Of a stretch of DNA of 64,000 nucleotides, positions 25,906 through 35,167 are shown piece after piece. Both the position numbers and the translations under genes were made by a program. Source of the stretch: Candidatus Rhodoferax bjergmarkensis (GTDB lineage: Bacteria > Pseudomonadota > Gammaproteobacteria > Burkholderiales > Burkholderiaceae_C); assembly GCA_016708345.1 (NCBI GenBank), contig JADJFX010000009.1:1-64000 (forward strand), in the 5' to 3' direction. The notes under the pieces were generated by a model. It saw only the letters and a program-made list of their open reading frames with translations. It did no database searches and had not been told where the DNA came from. Numbering within the stretch: the stretch's first letter is position 1; each line of letters starts with the position of its first letter.

Positions 25906-28146
25906 ATGACCGAACGCACCTCCGTCCACCGCCTGCAAGTAGCCACCGTTTTGCACCAGTTCATCGAAAAGCGGGTCTTGCCCGGCACCGGCATCAGTGC
26001 GGCCAAGTTCTGGAAGGGGTTTGACGCCATCGTGGCCGATCTGGCACCCAAAAACATCGCCCTGCTGGCCGAGCGCGATCGCCTGCAGAACGAGCTGGAC
26101 GCCTGGCATAAGGCCAACCCCGGCCCCATTAGCACCAGCCACCCGGCCCAGCCCACGGACATCAGCCACTACCGCGCCTTTCTGGAAAAAATCGGCTACC
26201 TGGTGCCCACCCCCAAAAAGGTCAAGATCACGACTAAAAACGTGGACGCCGAGCTGGCCACGCAAGCCGGCCCGCAGCTGGTGGTGCCGGTGCTCAACGC
26301 CCGCTACGCCCTGAACGCCGCCAACGCGCGCTGGGGCTCTTTGTACGACGCGCTGTACGGCACTGATGTGATCTCCGAGGCCGATGGCGCGGAAAAAGGC
26401 AAAGGCTACAACCCTGTGCGCGGTGCCAAAGTCATCGAATACGCCCGCCACGTGCTGGACCGCACCGCCCCCTTGCGCAAGGGCTCGCATGTTGACGCCG
26501 TCGGTTACCGCATCAAGGATGGCAAGTTGGCCGTCAAGTTGAAGGATGGCAACACCAGCCTGGCCAACCCCGGCCAACTGATCGGCTACCAGGGTGACGC
26601 CAAAGCGCCCACATCGGTACTGCTTGCGCACAACGGCCTGCACATCGACATTCAGATCGACCGCAGCACCCCCATTGGTGCCAGCGACCCGGCTGGCGTG
26701 AGTGACCTGGTGCTGGAAGCAGCCCTGTCCACCATTTTGGATCTGGAAGACTCGGTAGCCGCGGTCGATGCGGATGACAAAGTGCTGGCCTACAGCAACT
26801 GGCTGGGCATTTTGCAAGGCACGCTGACCGAGACCGTCAGCAAGGGCGACAAAACCTTCACCCGTGGCCTCAATGCCGACCGCATTTACACCCCGCCCAG
26901 CGGCAAGGGCAAAAAGGTCACGCTGCACGGCCGCTCGCTCATGTTTGTGCGCAACGTTGGCCACCTGATGACCAACCCGGCCATTTTGTACACCGACAAA
27001 TCAGGCGCCACCCGCGAAATCCCCGAAGGCATCATGGACGCTGTGGTCACCACCACCATTGCCCTGCACGACCTGCAGCGCACCAAAAAAGACGCCATCC
27101 GCAACTCGCGCAAGGGCTCGGTCTATATCGTCAAGCCCAAGATGCACGGCCCGGCGGAAGTTGCTTTTGCGGGCGAGCTGTTTTGCCGCGTGGAAAAGAT
27201 GTTGGGCCTGGAGGACAGCACCGTCAAACTGGGCATCATGGACGAAGAGCGCCGCACCAGCGTCAACCTCAAGGCCTGTATTGCCGCAGCAAGCAGCCGG
27301 GTTGCCTTCATCAACACCGGTTTTCTGGACCGCACGGGCGACGAAATGCACAGCGCCATGCAGGCCGGTGCCATGGTGCGCAAGGCCGACATGAAAGCCA
27401 GCGCCTGGATTCACGCCTACGAGAAAAACAATGTGCTGGTCGGCTTGGAATGCGGCCTGCGCGGCAAAGCCCAGATCGGCAAAGGCATGTGGGCCATGCC
27501 TGACTTGATGAAGGCCATGCTGGAGCAAAAAATTGCCCACCCGCTGGCCGGTGCCAACACCGCCTGGGTGCCCAGCCCAACCGGTGCCACGCTGCACGCC
27601 CTGCATTACCACCAGGTGCTGGTGAGCGATGTGCAAAAAGAAATCGAAGCGGTTCACGCCAAGCGTGACAAGCATCAAGAGCATGAGGCCTTGCTGACCG
27701 GCCTGCTGCACGTGCCCGTCTGTGCCACCCCGAATTGGAGCGACGCCGAGAAACAGCAGGAGCTGGACAACAACGCCCAAGGCATTCTGGGCTACGTGGT
27801 GCGCTGGGTGGACCAGGGCGTGGGCTGCTCCAAGGTGCCGGACATTCACAACATCGGCCTGATGGAAGACCGCGCCACCTTGCGCATCTCCAGTCAGCAC
27901 ATGGCCAACTGGCTGCACCACGGCGTCGTCACCAAGTCCCAGATAGAAGAGACCTTCCAGCGCATGGCCGCCGTGGTGGATCAGCAAAATGCGGGTGACC
28001 CGCTGTACAAGCCCATGGCCGGCCATTTCGACACCTCCATGGCCTACCAGGCGGCGTGTGACTTGGTCTTCAAGGGGCTTGCGCAGCCCAGCGGCTACAC
28101 CGAGCCGCTCCTGCACGCTTGGCGTCTTAAGCGCAAGGCGCAATAA
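25906..28146 (+). CDS. glcB: Malate synthase G
   Basis: This enzyme condenses glyoxylate and acetyl-CoA to malate and CoA in the glyoxylate shunt and glycolate use. The 746-residue length is normal for isoform G. Recognisable motifs are VVPVLNARYALNAANARWGS, TILDLEDSVAAVDADDK, the catalytic Arg in LHGRSLMFVRNVGHLMTNPA, the metal-binding IMDEERRTSVNLKACIA and HNIGLMEDRATLRISSQHM. The ATG at 25906 follows a short 5' leader. The gene stands alone with about 570 bp of element-rich DNA upstream. Confidence 0.97.
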   Translation: MTERTSVHRLQVATVLHQFIEKRVLPGTGISAAKFWKGFDAIVADLAPKNIALLAERDRLQNELDAWHKANPGPISTSHPAQPTDISHYRAFLEKIGYLVPTPKKVKITTKNVDAELATQAGPQLVVPVLNARYALNAANARWGSLYDALYGTDVISEADGAEKGKGYNPVRGAKVIEYARHVLDRTAPLRKGSHVDAVGYRIKDGKLAVKLKDGNTSLANPGQLIGYQGDAKAPTSVLLAHNGLHIDIQIDRSTPIGASDPAGVSDLVLEAALSTILDLEDSVAAVDADDKVLAYSNWLGILQGTLTETVSKGDKTFTRGLNADRIYTPPSGKGKKVTLHGRSLMFVRNVGHLMTNPAILYTDKSGATREIPEGIMDAVVTTTIALHDLQRTKKDAIRNSRKGSVYIVKPKMHGPAEVAFAGELFCRVEKMLGLEDSTVKLGIMDEERRTSVNLKACIAAASSRVAFINTGFLDRTGDEMHSAMQAGAMVRKADMKASAWIHAYEKNNVLVGLECGLRGKAQIGKGMWAMPDLMKAMLEQKIAHPLAGANTAWVPSPTGATLHALHYHQVLVSDVQKEIEAVHAKRDKHQEHEALLTGLLHVPVCATPNWSDAEKQQELDNNAQGILGYVVRWVDQGVGCSKVPDIHNIGLMEDRATLRISSQHMANWLHHGVVTKSQIEETFQRMAAVVDQQNAGDPLYKPMAGHFDTSMAYQAACDLVFKGLAQPSGYTEPLLHAWRLKRKAQ

Positions 28147-28168
28147 AAGTTTTCAGTAAAGTGAGATT

Positions 28169-28224
28169 GCTATTATTTTGGTAGCTGCTTGCGCACTGTT
28201 CATGGGCGGAAATGGCTGTTTTGG
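28169..28224 (+). repeat. 56-bp dispersed hairpin repeat, copy 3
   Basis: Begins GCTATTATTTTGGTAGCTGC and continues TTGCGCAC, a spacer, and GGGCGGAAATGGC. It lies in the 196-bp gap between glcB and the HDOD gene, 22 bp after the glcB stop. Confidence 0.85.
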
Positions 28225-28342
28225 CATGTAGCTTCCGGCTGCCAACGGCACCTGCGGGTGCCGTTTGTGCGAGAAATAGATGCTGCCATAATGAAATCCC
28301 GTTTTTGGGAATGTTGTTCAACACAAGAGAAAAGCACATCAC

Positions 28343-29203
28343 ATGGAACTCAAGAGCCTGCTGGATCAGCCTAACAAGCTGCCCACCATACCCAAAGTCG
28401 TGCAGCAGTTGATCAAGAGTTTCAGCGATGACGATGTCTCCATCAATGAAATCGCTCGCCAGATTGCTACCGATCCGGCCTTGAGTGCCAAGCTCTTGCG
28501 CCTGGCGAATTCGGCTTATTTTCATGTTTCGCGCACCATCGGCACGGTCGATGATGCCTTGCGCATGCTCGGGTTTGTGATGGTGCGCAATCTGGTGCTT
28601 GGCAATGGCATGGTTGCGGCATTCGGCAATACACCGGGCATGAACCTGCAACAGTTCTGGCGCTACAACCTGTACACGGCGTGCGCGTCCCGCTGGCTTG
28701 CGGCGGCTGCGGGGAGCAATGCAGACATGGCTTTTACCGTGGGCCTGATGCACGGCATCGGTCAGCTCCAAATGCATGCCGGGATGCCGAATGAAATGGT
28801 GCCTTTGGATTTGAAAATGAATGTATTGGCGAGTGAACGCGCCGAGCTGGAAAAGCAAACACTCGGTTTCCACCATGGCGATGTGGCGGCTGAACTCGCA
28901 AAAATATGGAATTTCCCCGACAGCATTATTCTGGCACTGCGCAACGCGCCCCAGCCCATGGCGGGCGATGAGTTTTCTGAGGCTGCTGCATGGGTGTTCA
29001 TGGGGGCTTGGCGCGCCCGCGCCGAGGTCTTGGCCATGCCCGAAGAAGAGCAGGTTGCCAGCTATCCCCATGAGGTCGGCAAGCGGCTGCGTCTGGCACC
29101 CGCCTGGGTGCCCGCGTTGGCCAGCCAAACCCCGAATCCATCAACGCCACCCATGCCATCCATGCAGGAGTTGACAGCCGGGCTTGAGGCCATGCTGGCC
29201 TAA
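28343..29203 (+). CDS. HDOD domain protein
   Basis: This 286-residue protein has one HDOD domain, related to HD phosphohydrolases but usually lacking metal ligands. It starts LDQPNKLPTIPKVVQQLI and contains IATDPALSAKLLRLANSAYF, GTVDDALRMLGF and GLMHGIGQLQMH. A proline-rich tail of about 30 residues follows. HDOD proteins are signalling or regulatory adaptors linked to motility and stress in proteobacteria; the exact role here is unknown. Confidence 0.88.
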   Translation: MELKSLLDQPNKLPTIPKVVQQLIKSFSDDDVSINEIARQIATDPALSAKLLRLANSAYFHVSRTIGTVDDALRMLGFVMVRNLVLGNGMVAAFGNTPGMNLQQFWRYNLYTACASRWLAAAAGSNADMAFTVGLMHGIGQLQMHAGMPNEMVPLDLKMNVLASERAELEKQTLGFHHGDVAAELAKIWNFPDSIILALRNAPQPMAGDEFSEAAAWVFMGAWRARAEVLAMPEEEQVASYPHEVGKRLRLAPAWVPALASQTPNPSTPPMPSMQELTAGLEAMLA

Positions 29204-29221
29204 TTCAACCGGGTACCAGTT

Positions 29222-29944
29222 TCAGCAGTTTTCAAGTTCAAGGTCCATCTCGGCAATGCATTGCAGCATTTGATCGCGGCATTGCTTGACCAGCGCGGGT
29301 ATATCGTCCAGCGTCAAGCCAGTGGTCGTTATCGCTGGCAGCGAGCGGATTTTGACGGTGCCGCTGTGCCACTTATTGAACTGCAGGTGTTTTTTATAGG
29401 TGCTTGTACACATCGGGATGATGGGCACGCCCGCGTTGATGGCCATGTGAAAAGCGCCTGACTTGAAAGGCAGCAGGCCTTTGCCAAGATTGCGGGTGCC
29501 TTCGACAAAAAACCAGATGGAGGTGTTTTGGTTCTGCAAAACATCGGTAGTGAGCAGCATGGCCTGCTTGGCTTGCTCGGCATTGCTGCGGTTGATCAGC
29601 ACATTGCCAGCCAGCCAGTACACCTGCCCAAACAGGGGAGCCCACAGCAGGCTTCTTTTTCCGATGGTGACGGTGCGGCGCGGCATTACGGCACCTGTTA
29701 CAAATAAATCGTAGTTTGACTGATGGTTTGCGGCGATGAGAAATGAGCCATGCTGGTCCAACACGGAGGTGATGTCAGTTTCCAGCCGATAGCCCAAAAT
29801 GATGCGCGCTGGTATGGAATACAGCCTGGCGCACAGGCGCGTATTGTCAGGATGAAACGGTCTGCACAGTCCGATCAACAAGCCAAGCACACCCGACACC
29901 AGGAAATGGATCGCCAACAAGACCATGCGAAGCGAGTAAATCAT
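29222..29944 (-). CDS. plsC: 1-acyl-sn-glycerol-3-phosphate acyltransferase
   Basis: This inner-membrane enzyme makes phosphatidic acid from lysophosphatidic acid. The LPLAT core is intact: NHQSNYDLFV (the HX4D catalytic motif), PRRTVTIGKRSLLW, FVEGTRNLGKGLLPFKSG and GVPIIPMCTS. The hydrophobic start MIYSLRMVLLAIHFLVSGVL is a membrane anchor. It is 240 residues, normal for PlsC. It is transcribed away from the mccB promoter. Confidence 0.9.
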   Translation of the reverse strand: MIYSLRMVLLAIHFLVSGVLGLLIGLCRPFHPDNTRLCARLYSIPARIILGYRLETDITSVLDQHGSFLIAANHQSNYDLFVTGAVMPRRTVTIGKRSLLWAPLFGQVYWLAGNVLINRSNAEQAKQAMLLTTDVLQNQNTSIWFFVEGTRNLGKGLLPFKSGAFHMAINAGVPIIPMCTSTYKKHLQFNKWHSGTVKIRSLPAITTTGLTLDDIPALVKQCRDQMLQCIAEMDLELENC

Positions 29945-30110
29945 GCAAAACCCGTAGCGAATTCAAGAGGCATGCAGTTTAGCGGCTCATTGGACAGGGC
30001 TACAGGTGAGTCATTCATCAATAATCTGTCACAATTGACGTTTACGTAAACGTCAACCAAACCGTGCTGTCGATTCAAGCCCGCACACCACTTTGCCGGA
30101 AAGCCGAACC

Positions 30111-31733
30111 ATGCCGATTCTGGAATCCAAACTCAACGCCCGTGCAGCAGATTTTGTGGCCAACGCCCAGGCCATGCGGGATCTGGTGGATGACCTGAAC
30201 GCCCAACTCGCCAAGGCTGCGCTGGGTGGCGGTGAAGTTGCCCGGGCTCGGCACACGGCGCGCGGCAAGCTGTTGCCGCGTGACCGTGTGGGCATGCTGC
30301 TGGATGCTGGCACGCCGTTTCTGGAGCTTTCGCCGCTGGCTGCGTTCGGGCTTTACCCTGACCGCGACGGCACTGACAGTGCGCCCTGCGCCGGGGTGAT
30401 TGCCGGCATTGGCCGGGTCTCCGGTGTCGATTGCATGATTGTTTGCAACGACGCCACCGTGAAGGGCGGCACCTACTACCCGCTCACGGTCAAAAAACAT
30501 TTGCGGGCGCAGGAAGTGGCGGCGCAGAACAACCTGCCTTGCATCTATTTGGTGGACTCGGGTGGTGCCAACTTGCCCAACCAGGACGAAGTATTCCCGG
30601 ACCGCGACCACTTTGGCCGCATCTTTTTTAACCAGGCCAACATGAGCGCGCAGGGCATTGCGCAAATTGCCGTGGTCATGGGCTCCTGCACGGCCGGTGG
30701 CGCCTATGTGCCCGCCATGAGTGATGAAACCATCATCGTCAAGAACCAGGGCACCATCTTTTTGGGCGGTCCGCCACTTGTCAAGGCCGCCACGGGGGAG
30801 GTGGTGACCGCCGAGGATTTGGGCGGGGGCGATGTTCACACCCGCCTGTCCGGCGTGGCCGACCATCTGGCGCACAACGACCTGCACGCGCTGGCCTTGG
30901 CCCGTGAAGCCATTGCGCATTTGAATAAAAATAAGCCTCTAGCGCATGATCTGCGTGCGCCAGTAGCTCCTAAATATATAGCAAATGAGCTGTATGGCGT
31001 GATTCCGACGGACACCCGCAAACCCTTTGATGTGCGTGAAATCATTGCCCGCATCGTCGACGGCAGCGAGTTGCACGAGTTCAAGCCGCGTTATGGCGCA
31101 ACGCTGGTGTGCGGCTTTGCGCACATCGAGGGCATGCCGGTGGGCATCATCGCCAACAACGGCATTCTGTTCAGCGAGTCGGCCTTGAAGGGCGCGCATT
31201 TCATCGAACTGTGTTGCCAGCGCAAGATTCCGCTGGTGTTTTTGCAGAACATCACCGGCTTCATGGTCGGGCGCAAGTACGAGAACGAAGGCATTGCCCG
31301 CAATGGTGCCAAGATGGTGACCGCAGTGGCCACCGCGCAGGTGCCCAAATTCACCATCATCATTGGCGGCAGCTTTGGCGCGGGCAATTACGGCATGTGT
31401 GGCCGCGCCTACAGCCCGCGCTTTTTGTGGATGTGGCCCAATGCGCGCATCTCGGTCATGGGCGGTGAGCAGGCCGCCAGCGTGTTGGCCACGGTGCGCC
31501 GCGACGGCATACAGGCCAAAGGAGCCAGCTGGAGCATGGAAGAAGAAGAAGCCTTCAAAGCCCCCATTCGCCGCCAATATGAAGAGCAAGGCCACCCCTA
31601 CTTTGCCACCGCCCGCTTGTGGGACGACGGCATCATCGACCCCGCCGACACCCGCCGCGTGCTGGCGCTGGGGCTTTCCGCCTCGCTGAACGCGCCGATT
31701 GAGGACACCAAATTTGGCGTTTTCAGGATGTGA
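30111..31733 (+). CDS. mccB: Acyl-CoA carboxylase carboxyltransferase, probably methylcrotonoyl-CoA carboxylase beta
   Basis: This carboxyltransferase subunit acts in leucine breakdown. The ATG at 30111 (MPILESKLNARAAD) is chosen. Motifs include RGKLLPRDRVGMLLD, NDATVKGGTYYPLTVKKHLR, YLVDSGGANLPNQDEVFPDR, GGQ-like SFGAGNYGMCGRAYSPRFLW and MGGEQAASVLATV. The 3-methylcrotonoyl assignment comes from the biotin carboxylase gene at 35887 and the HMG-CoA lyase at 39145; propionyl or geranyl-CoA substrates are not ruled out by sequence. Codons from about 30927 to 30982 are made of a repeat element that reads NKPLAHDLRAPVAPKYIA. Confidence 0.88.
   Translation: MPILESKLNARAADFVANAQAMRDLVDDLNAQLAKAALGGGEVARARHTARGKLLPRDRVGMLLDAGTPFLELSPLAAFGLYPDRDGTDSAPCAGVIAGIGRVSGVDCMIVCNDATVKGGTYYPLTVKKHLRAQEVAAQNNLPCIYLVDSGGANLPNQDEVFPDRDHFGRIFFNQANMSAQGIAQIAVVMGSCTAGGAYVPAMSDETIIVKNQGTIFLGGPPLVKAATGEVVTAEDLGGGDVHTRLSGVADHLAHNDLHALALAREAIAHLNKNKPLAHDLRAPVAPKYIANELYGVIPTDTRKPFDVREIIARIVDGSELHEFKPRYGATLVCGFAHIEGMPVGIIANNGILFSESALKGAHFIELCCQRKIPLVFLQNITGFMVGRKYENEGIARNGAKMVTAVATAQVPKFTIIIGGSFGAGNYGMCGRAYSPRFLWMWPNARISVMGGEQAASVLATVRRDGIQAKGASWSMEEEEAFKAPIRRQYEEQGHPYFATARLWDDGIIDPADTRRVLALGLSASLNAPIEDTKFGVFRM
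30927..30982 (-). repeat. 56-bp dispersed hairpin repeat, copy 4, inside mccB
   Basis: On the minus strand it begins GCTATATATTTAGGAGCTAC and continues GGCGCAC, CATGCGCTAGAGGC. It is read through in the mccB frame without a stop, replacing a variable surface linker before ELYGVIP. Confidence 0.85.
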
Positions 31734-31753
31734 TTTGTAGTGGGAGGTGCTTG

Positions 31754-31781
31754 TGTGTATGATTTGTGATATTCATACACA
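31754..31781. promoter_or_regulatory. Operator-like inverted repeat upstream of vapB
   Basis: TGTGTATGA and TCATACACA form a perfect 9-bp inverted repeat with a 10-bp spacer, 15 bp before the vapB start. The spacing and a following AAGGAG ribosome site fit a VapBC autoregulatory operator. Confidence 0.7.
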
Positions 31782-31796
31782 TTCAAGGAGAATGTC

Positions 31797-32156
31797 ATGC
31801 GAACCAATATTGTGATTGACGATAAATTGATGGCGGCTGTCATGGCGGGCGGCGAATTCAAAACCAAACGCGAGGCGGTGGAGGAGGGGCTGCGCTTGAT
31901 TGCACGGCGCAAAACCTATGATGGGCTTCGGGCGCTGCGCGGCAAACTGCAATGGATCGGCGATGACGAAGCAGCTTGGGCTAAATACCGCGAAGAGCAA
32001 ATAGCCAAGGTGCAAGCCAAGGTGGCTGGTTTGCCTTATGAAGGCGAGATCGACCCGATTTTTCTGGAACCTGGCTTTAATCTGCATGTGCAGCCTTCGC
32101 CTATGGTTCAGGAGCCTGCAGCCAGTGATGCGACCGCGGTGGACAAAACGCCATGA
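31797..32156 (+). CDS. vapB: VapB-type antitoxin with extended C-terminus
   Basis: The N-terminus MRTNIVIDDKLMAAVMAGG is a ribbon-helix-helix domain of the VapB family; FKTKREAVEEGLRLIARRK is its helical part. It should neutralise the PIN toxin and repress the operon. It is 119 residues, longer than the usual 65-80: about 45 residues after LQWIGDDEAAW have no family match and are Pro/Glu-rich. The stop overlaps vapC as ATGA. The module lies inside the mcc-bio gene group and could stabilise it. Confidence 0.85.
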   Translation: MRTNIVIDDKLMAAVMAGGEFKTKREAVEEGLRLIARRKTYDGLRALRGKLQWIGDDEAAWAKYREEQIAKVQAKVAGLPYEGEIDPIFLEPGFNLHVQPSPMVQEPAASDATAVDKTP

Positions 32157-32554
32157 TATTGGTGGATTCCAGTGTCTGGATTGACTATTTCCGCAACGAG
32201 TCCACCACCCATACGGCACAACTGAATCTGTGGCTTGACACACCGGTCGTGGTCATTGCAACGGCTGACTTGGTGGTCTTTGAAGTCATGCGCGGGTTTC
32301 GGCACGACCGCGCGCGTCAGGTCGCCAAACCGCTGTTGCTCGACTTGCCCATCGTAGAAATTGGCGGTATCGACAATTCCTTGCGAGCCGCCGAGCATGA
32401 TCGTGCACTGCGCGCCCGCGGCTACACCATACGTAGCCCGATCGACGTGCTGCTGGCCAGTTACTGCATCACGCACGATCACTTGCTGCTGCACCGGGAT
32501 ACTGATTTTGACGTCATTAAAACTTTACGCGGGCTCAAAGCATGGCCACATTGA
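32153..32554 (+). CDS. vapC: PIN-domain ribonuclease toxin
   Basis: This 133-residue VapC-type RNase has the four acidic residues of the PIN fold: Asp in ILVDSSVWIDYF, Glu in VVFEVMRG, Asp in SPIDVLLASY and Asp in HRDTDFD. It cleaves RNA when not bound by VapB. The start overlaps the vapB stop as ATGA and its stop overlaps the bioA start by 13 bp, an unusual tight joint between a toxin and a biosynthetic gene. Confidence 0.88.
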   Translation: MILVDSSVWIDYFRNESTTHTAQLNLWLDTPVVVIATADLVVFEVMRGFRHDRARQVAKPLLLDLPIVEIGGIDNSLRAAEHDRALRARGYTIRSPIDVLLASYCITHDHLLLHRDTDFDVIKTLRGLKAWPH

Positions 32555-33960
32555 CCTCCCCCTCCACCCAGCAAGACTGGCAAAAACGCAGCCTGAGCGC
32601 ACTTTGGCACCCCTGTACCCAGATGGCGCGCGCTGCCGTGGTGCCGCCGCTGCCCATTGCGCGTGGGCAAAAACCGTGGCTTTATGACGTGGAGGGCCAC
32701 CGTTACTTTGACGCCAACAGCTCCTGGTGGGTCAACCTGTTTGGGCACTCGGATGAAGGCATCAAAAACGCCATCAAACTGCAACTCGACACTTTGCCGC
32801 ATGTGATGCTGGCTGGCTGTACCCATGCGCCTGCCGTGACCCTGGCCGAAAAGCTGTCCGCATTGACGGGCGGGGCGCTGGGCCACACCTTTTTTGCAAG
32901 CGATGGTGCCAGCGCGGTGGAGATCGCGCTGAAGATGAGTTTTCACTCCTGGCGCAACCGGGGGCTGGATGCCAAACGCGAGTTTGTCTGCCTGCGCCAT
33001 GGTTACCACGGCGAAACCATTGGCGCGCTGGCCGTGACCGATGTGGCGGTGTTTCGCGATGCCTACTCGCCTTTGCTGATGTCCGCGCATGTGGTGGACG
33101 CACCCGATACCCGCCAAGGTGCGGACAGCGAGGCGCGGGCGCTGGCCGATTTGCGCCGGGTTTTGCAAGCGCGCCGCGGCCACATTGCCGCCCTCATCGT
33201 GGAGCCGCTGGTGCAATGCGCTGCGGGCATGGTCATGCACGAGCCATCCTATCTGCGCGCGGTGCGGGCCCTGTGCGATGAGTTCGAGATTCACCTGATT
33301 GCCGACGAGATTGCCGTGGGCTGCGGGCGCAGCGGCACCTTTTTTGCGTTTGAGCAGGCACTCGCCAGCGCCGGGCCGCCCCAAGCTGGTGAGACCCCCT
33401 TGGGGGGCCGCGCGCGTACCCGCGCGCCTGGGGGTGTACATTTTTCGGGCTGGCCCGATTTCGTCACCCTGTCCAAAGGCATCAGCGGCGGCACCTTGCC
33501 GCTCTCGCTGGTGCTCACGACCGAAGCAGTGTTTCAAAGCTTCTGGAGCGATGACGTGGCGCGCGGCTTTTTGCACTCCCACTCCTACACCGGCAATGCG
33601 CTGGCCTGTGCGGCGGCCAATGCGGTGCTGGACCGTTTTGCCACGCAGAATGTGCTGGAACAAAACCGTGCGCAGGCGCGTCGCTTGCAGGACGCCTTTG
33701 CCCCGCTGGCACATGACGAGCGCGTCGAACACCTGCGCCAGCGCGGCATGATTTTGGCGTTTGATGTGCGCCCGGAGTTGGTGGGCGAGCGTTTTGCCGA
33801 GCGCTTCCATCTGGCGGCGCGCGCGCATGAACTGCTGATTCGCCCAATTGGCCGCACGGTGTATTTGATGCCACCGTATTTAATCGACGACGCCACAGCT
33901 TCCTTTCTGGCGAATGCTGTCCGACAAACCCTGAACGACGTGCTGCCCCATGCTGCTTGA
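32542..33960 (+). CDS. bioA: Adenosylmethionine-8-amino-7-oxononanoate aminotransferase
   Basis: This PLP aminotransferase makes 7,8-diaminononanoate in biotin synthesis. Motifs: LWHPCTQM, NSSWWVNLFGH, FFASDGASAVEIALKM, HGYHGETIGAL and IADEIAVGCGRSGTFFAFEQ. The PLP Lys lies in TLSKGISGG. Between FEQA and GWPDF there is an in-frame insert of about 28 residues (GPPQAGETPLGGRARTRAPG), absent from the enzyme family as known to me and coded by a palindrome (33366-33450). It starts 13 bp inside vapC and overlaps bioF by 11 bp. Confidence 0.95.
   Translation: MATLTSPSTQQDWQKRSLSALWHPCTQMARAAVVPPLPIARGQKPWLYDVEGHRYFDANSSWWVNLFGHSDEGIKNAIKLQLDTLPHVMLAGCTHAPAVTLAEKLSALTGGALGHTFFASDGASAVEIALKMSFHSWRNRGLDAKREFVCLRHGYHGETIGALAVTDVAVFRDAYSPLLMSAHVVDAPDTRQGADSEARALADLRRVLQARRGHIAALIVEPLVQCAAGMVMHEPSYLRAVRALCDEFEIHLIADEIAVGCGRSGTFFAFEQALASAGPPQAGETPLGGRARTRAPGGVHFSGWPDFVTLSKGISGGTLPLSLVLTTEAVFQSFWSDDVARGFLHSHSYTGNALACAAANAVLDRFATQNVLEQNRAQARRLQDAFAPLAHDERVEHLRQRGMILAFDVRPELVGERFAERFHLAARAHELLIRPIGRTVYLMPPYLIDDATASFLANAVRQTLNDVLPHAA
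33366..33450 (+). repeat. GC-rich palindromic insert inside bioA
   Basis: The stretch contains GACCCCCTTGGGGGG, then GCGCGCGTACCCGCGCGC, and outer GGGCC/GGCCC ends, so it can fold into nested hairpins. It is read in frame as about 28 residues between two conserved BioA blocks. Confidence 0.65.
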
Positions 33961-35167
33961 TCATCTTGAACACAAGCTGCACGCCATTGCCGCGCAAGAC
34001 CTGACGCGCGTGCTGCGCGTGGCGGAGAGCGTCACCGCGCCACGCCAGACCGTGCGCGGTGCCGATCGTCGCGCGCGTGAGTTGCTGATGTTCTGCAGCA
34101 ATGACTACCTTGGCTTGGCGGCGCACCCGGCCTTGGAGGACGCGATGATTGAGGGGGTGCGCTTGTACGGCGCGGGCTCGGGTGCCTCCCACCTCATCAG
34201 TGGCCATGGTCTGGCGCACGAGCAGCTGGAGCGTGCCTTGGCACAGTGGCTGTCGCCGCACATTCCCAATGCACAGGCTTTGTCTTTTTGTACCGGTTAC
34301 ATGGCCAATTTGGGCGTGCTGTCCGCGCTGGGTGACGCGGAGGCTGACATCTTCTCCGATGAACTCAACCACGCCTCGCTGATCGACGGCACGCGCCTGG
34401 CCAAGGCTCAAGTCAAGCGCTACCCGCACAAAGACATGGTCGCGCTGCAAGCCTTGCTGGCGTCCAGCCGAGCAAAGGTCAAGCTGATCGTGACCGATGG
34501 CGTGTTCAGCATGGACGGCGACCTGGCCCCGCTGGACGAGCTGCTGGCACTGGCCGAGGTGCATGACGCCTGGCTGATCGTGGACGACGCCCACGGCCTG
34601 GGCGTGCTGGGCGCGCAGGGCCGGGGCACACTCGCGCACTTTGGCCTGTGCAGCGAGCGCCTCATTTTGATCGGCACGCTGGGCAAGGCGGCGGGCGTGG
34701 CGGGCGCATTTGTCGCCGCGCACCCCACCATCACCCAGTACCTGCTGCAGGCGGCGCGCACCTATATCTTCACCACCGCCTCACCGCCCGCCGTGGCGCA
34801 TGCCGTGCTGAAAAGCCTGGAACTGATGCGCTCCAGCGAGGGTGACGCACGCCGCGCCAACCTGGTGCGGCTGCAGGCGCAGCTGCGCTTGGGCATTGAG
34901 CGCCTGCTGCATGACCATCCCCATCTGGGCTGGCAACTGGTGCCGTCCGACTCGCCGGTGCAGCCGCTCATCATTGGCGAAAACGCGGCCACCATGCAAC
35001 TGGCCGCGCGGCTGGATGCGGTGGGCCTGCGTGTGCCGGGCATTCGCCCGCCCACCGTACCCAAGGGCACGGCGCGCCTGCGCATCACCCTGTGCGCCAC
35101 CCACACCGAGGCGGATATAGATCGCTTGTTGCAGGCCTTGCGCGAGGCGGCGGCAGAAATGTCATGA
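33950..35167 (+). CDS. bioF: 8-amino-7-oxononanoate synthase
   Basis: This PLP enzyme condenses pimeloyl thioester with alanine in biotin synthesis. Motifs: MFCSNDYLGLAAHP, YGAGSGASHLISGHG, SDELNHASLIDGTRL, VTDGVFSMDGDLAPL, WLIVDDAHGLGVLG and the PLP-binding Lys in GTLGKAAGVAGAF. At 405 residues it is slightly long. It starts inside bioA and its stop overlaps bioD as ATGA. Confidence 0.96.
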   Translation: MLLDHLEHKLHAIAAQDLTRVLRVAESVTAPRQTVRGADRRARELLMFCSNDYLGLAAHPALEDAMIEGVRLYGAGSGASHLISGHGLAHEQLERALAQWLSPHIPNAQALSFCTGYMANLGVLSALGDAEADIFSDELNHASLIDGTRLAKAQVKRYPHKDMVALQALLASSRAKVKLIVTDGVFSMDGDLAPLDELLALAEVHDAWLIVDDAHGLGVLGAQGRGTLAHFGLCSERLILIGTLGKAAGVAGAFVAAHPTITQYLLQAARTYIFTTASPPAVAHAVLKSLELMRSSEGDARRANLVRLQAQLRLGIERLLHDHPHLGWQLVPSDSPVQPLIIGENAATMQLAARLDAVGLRVPGIRPPTVPKGTARLRITLCATHTEADIDRLLQALREAAAEMS

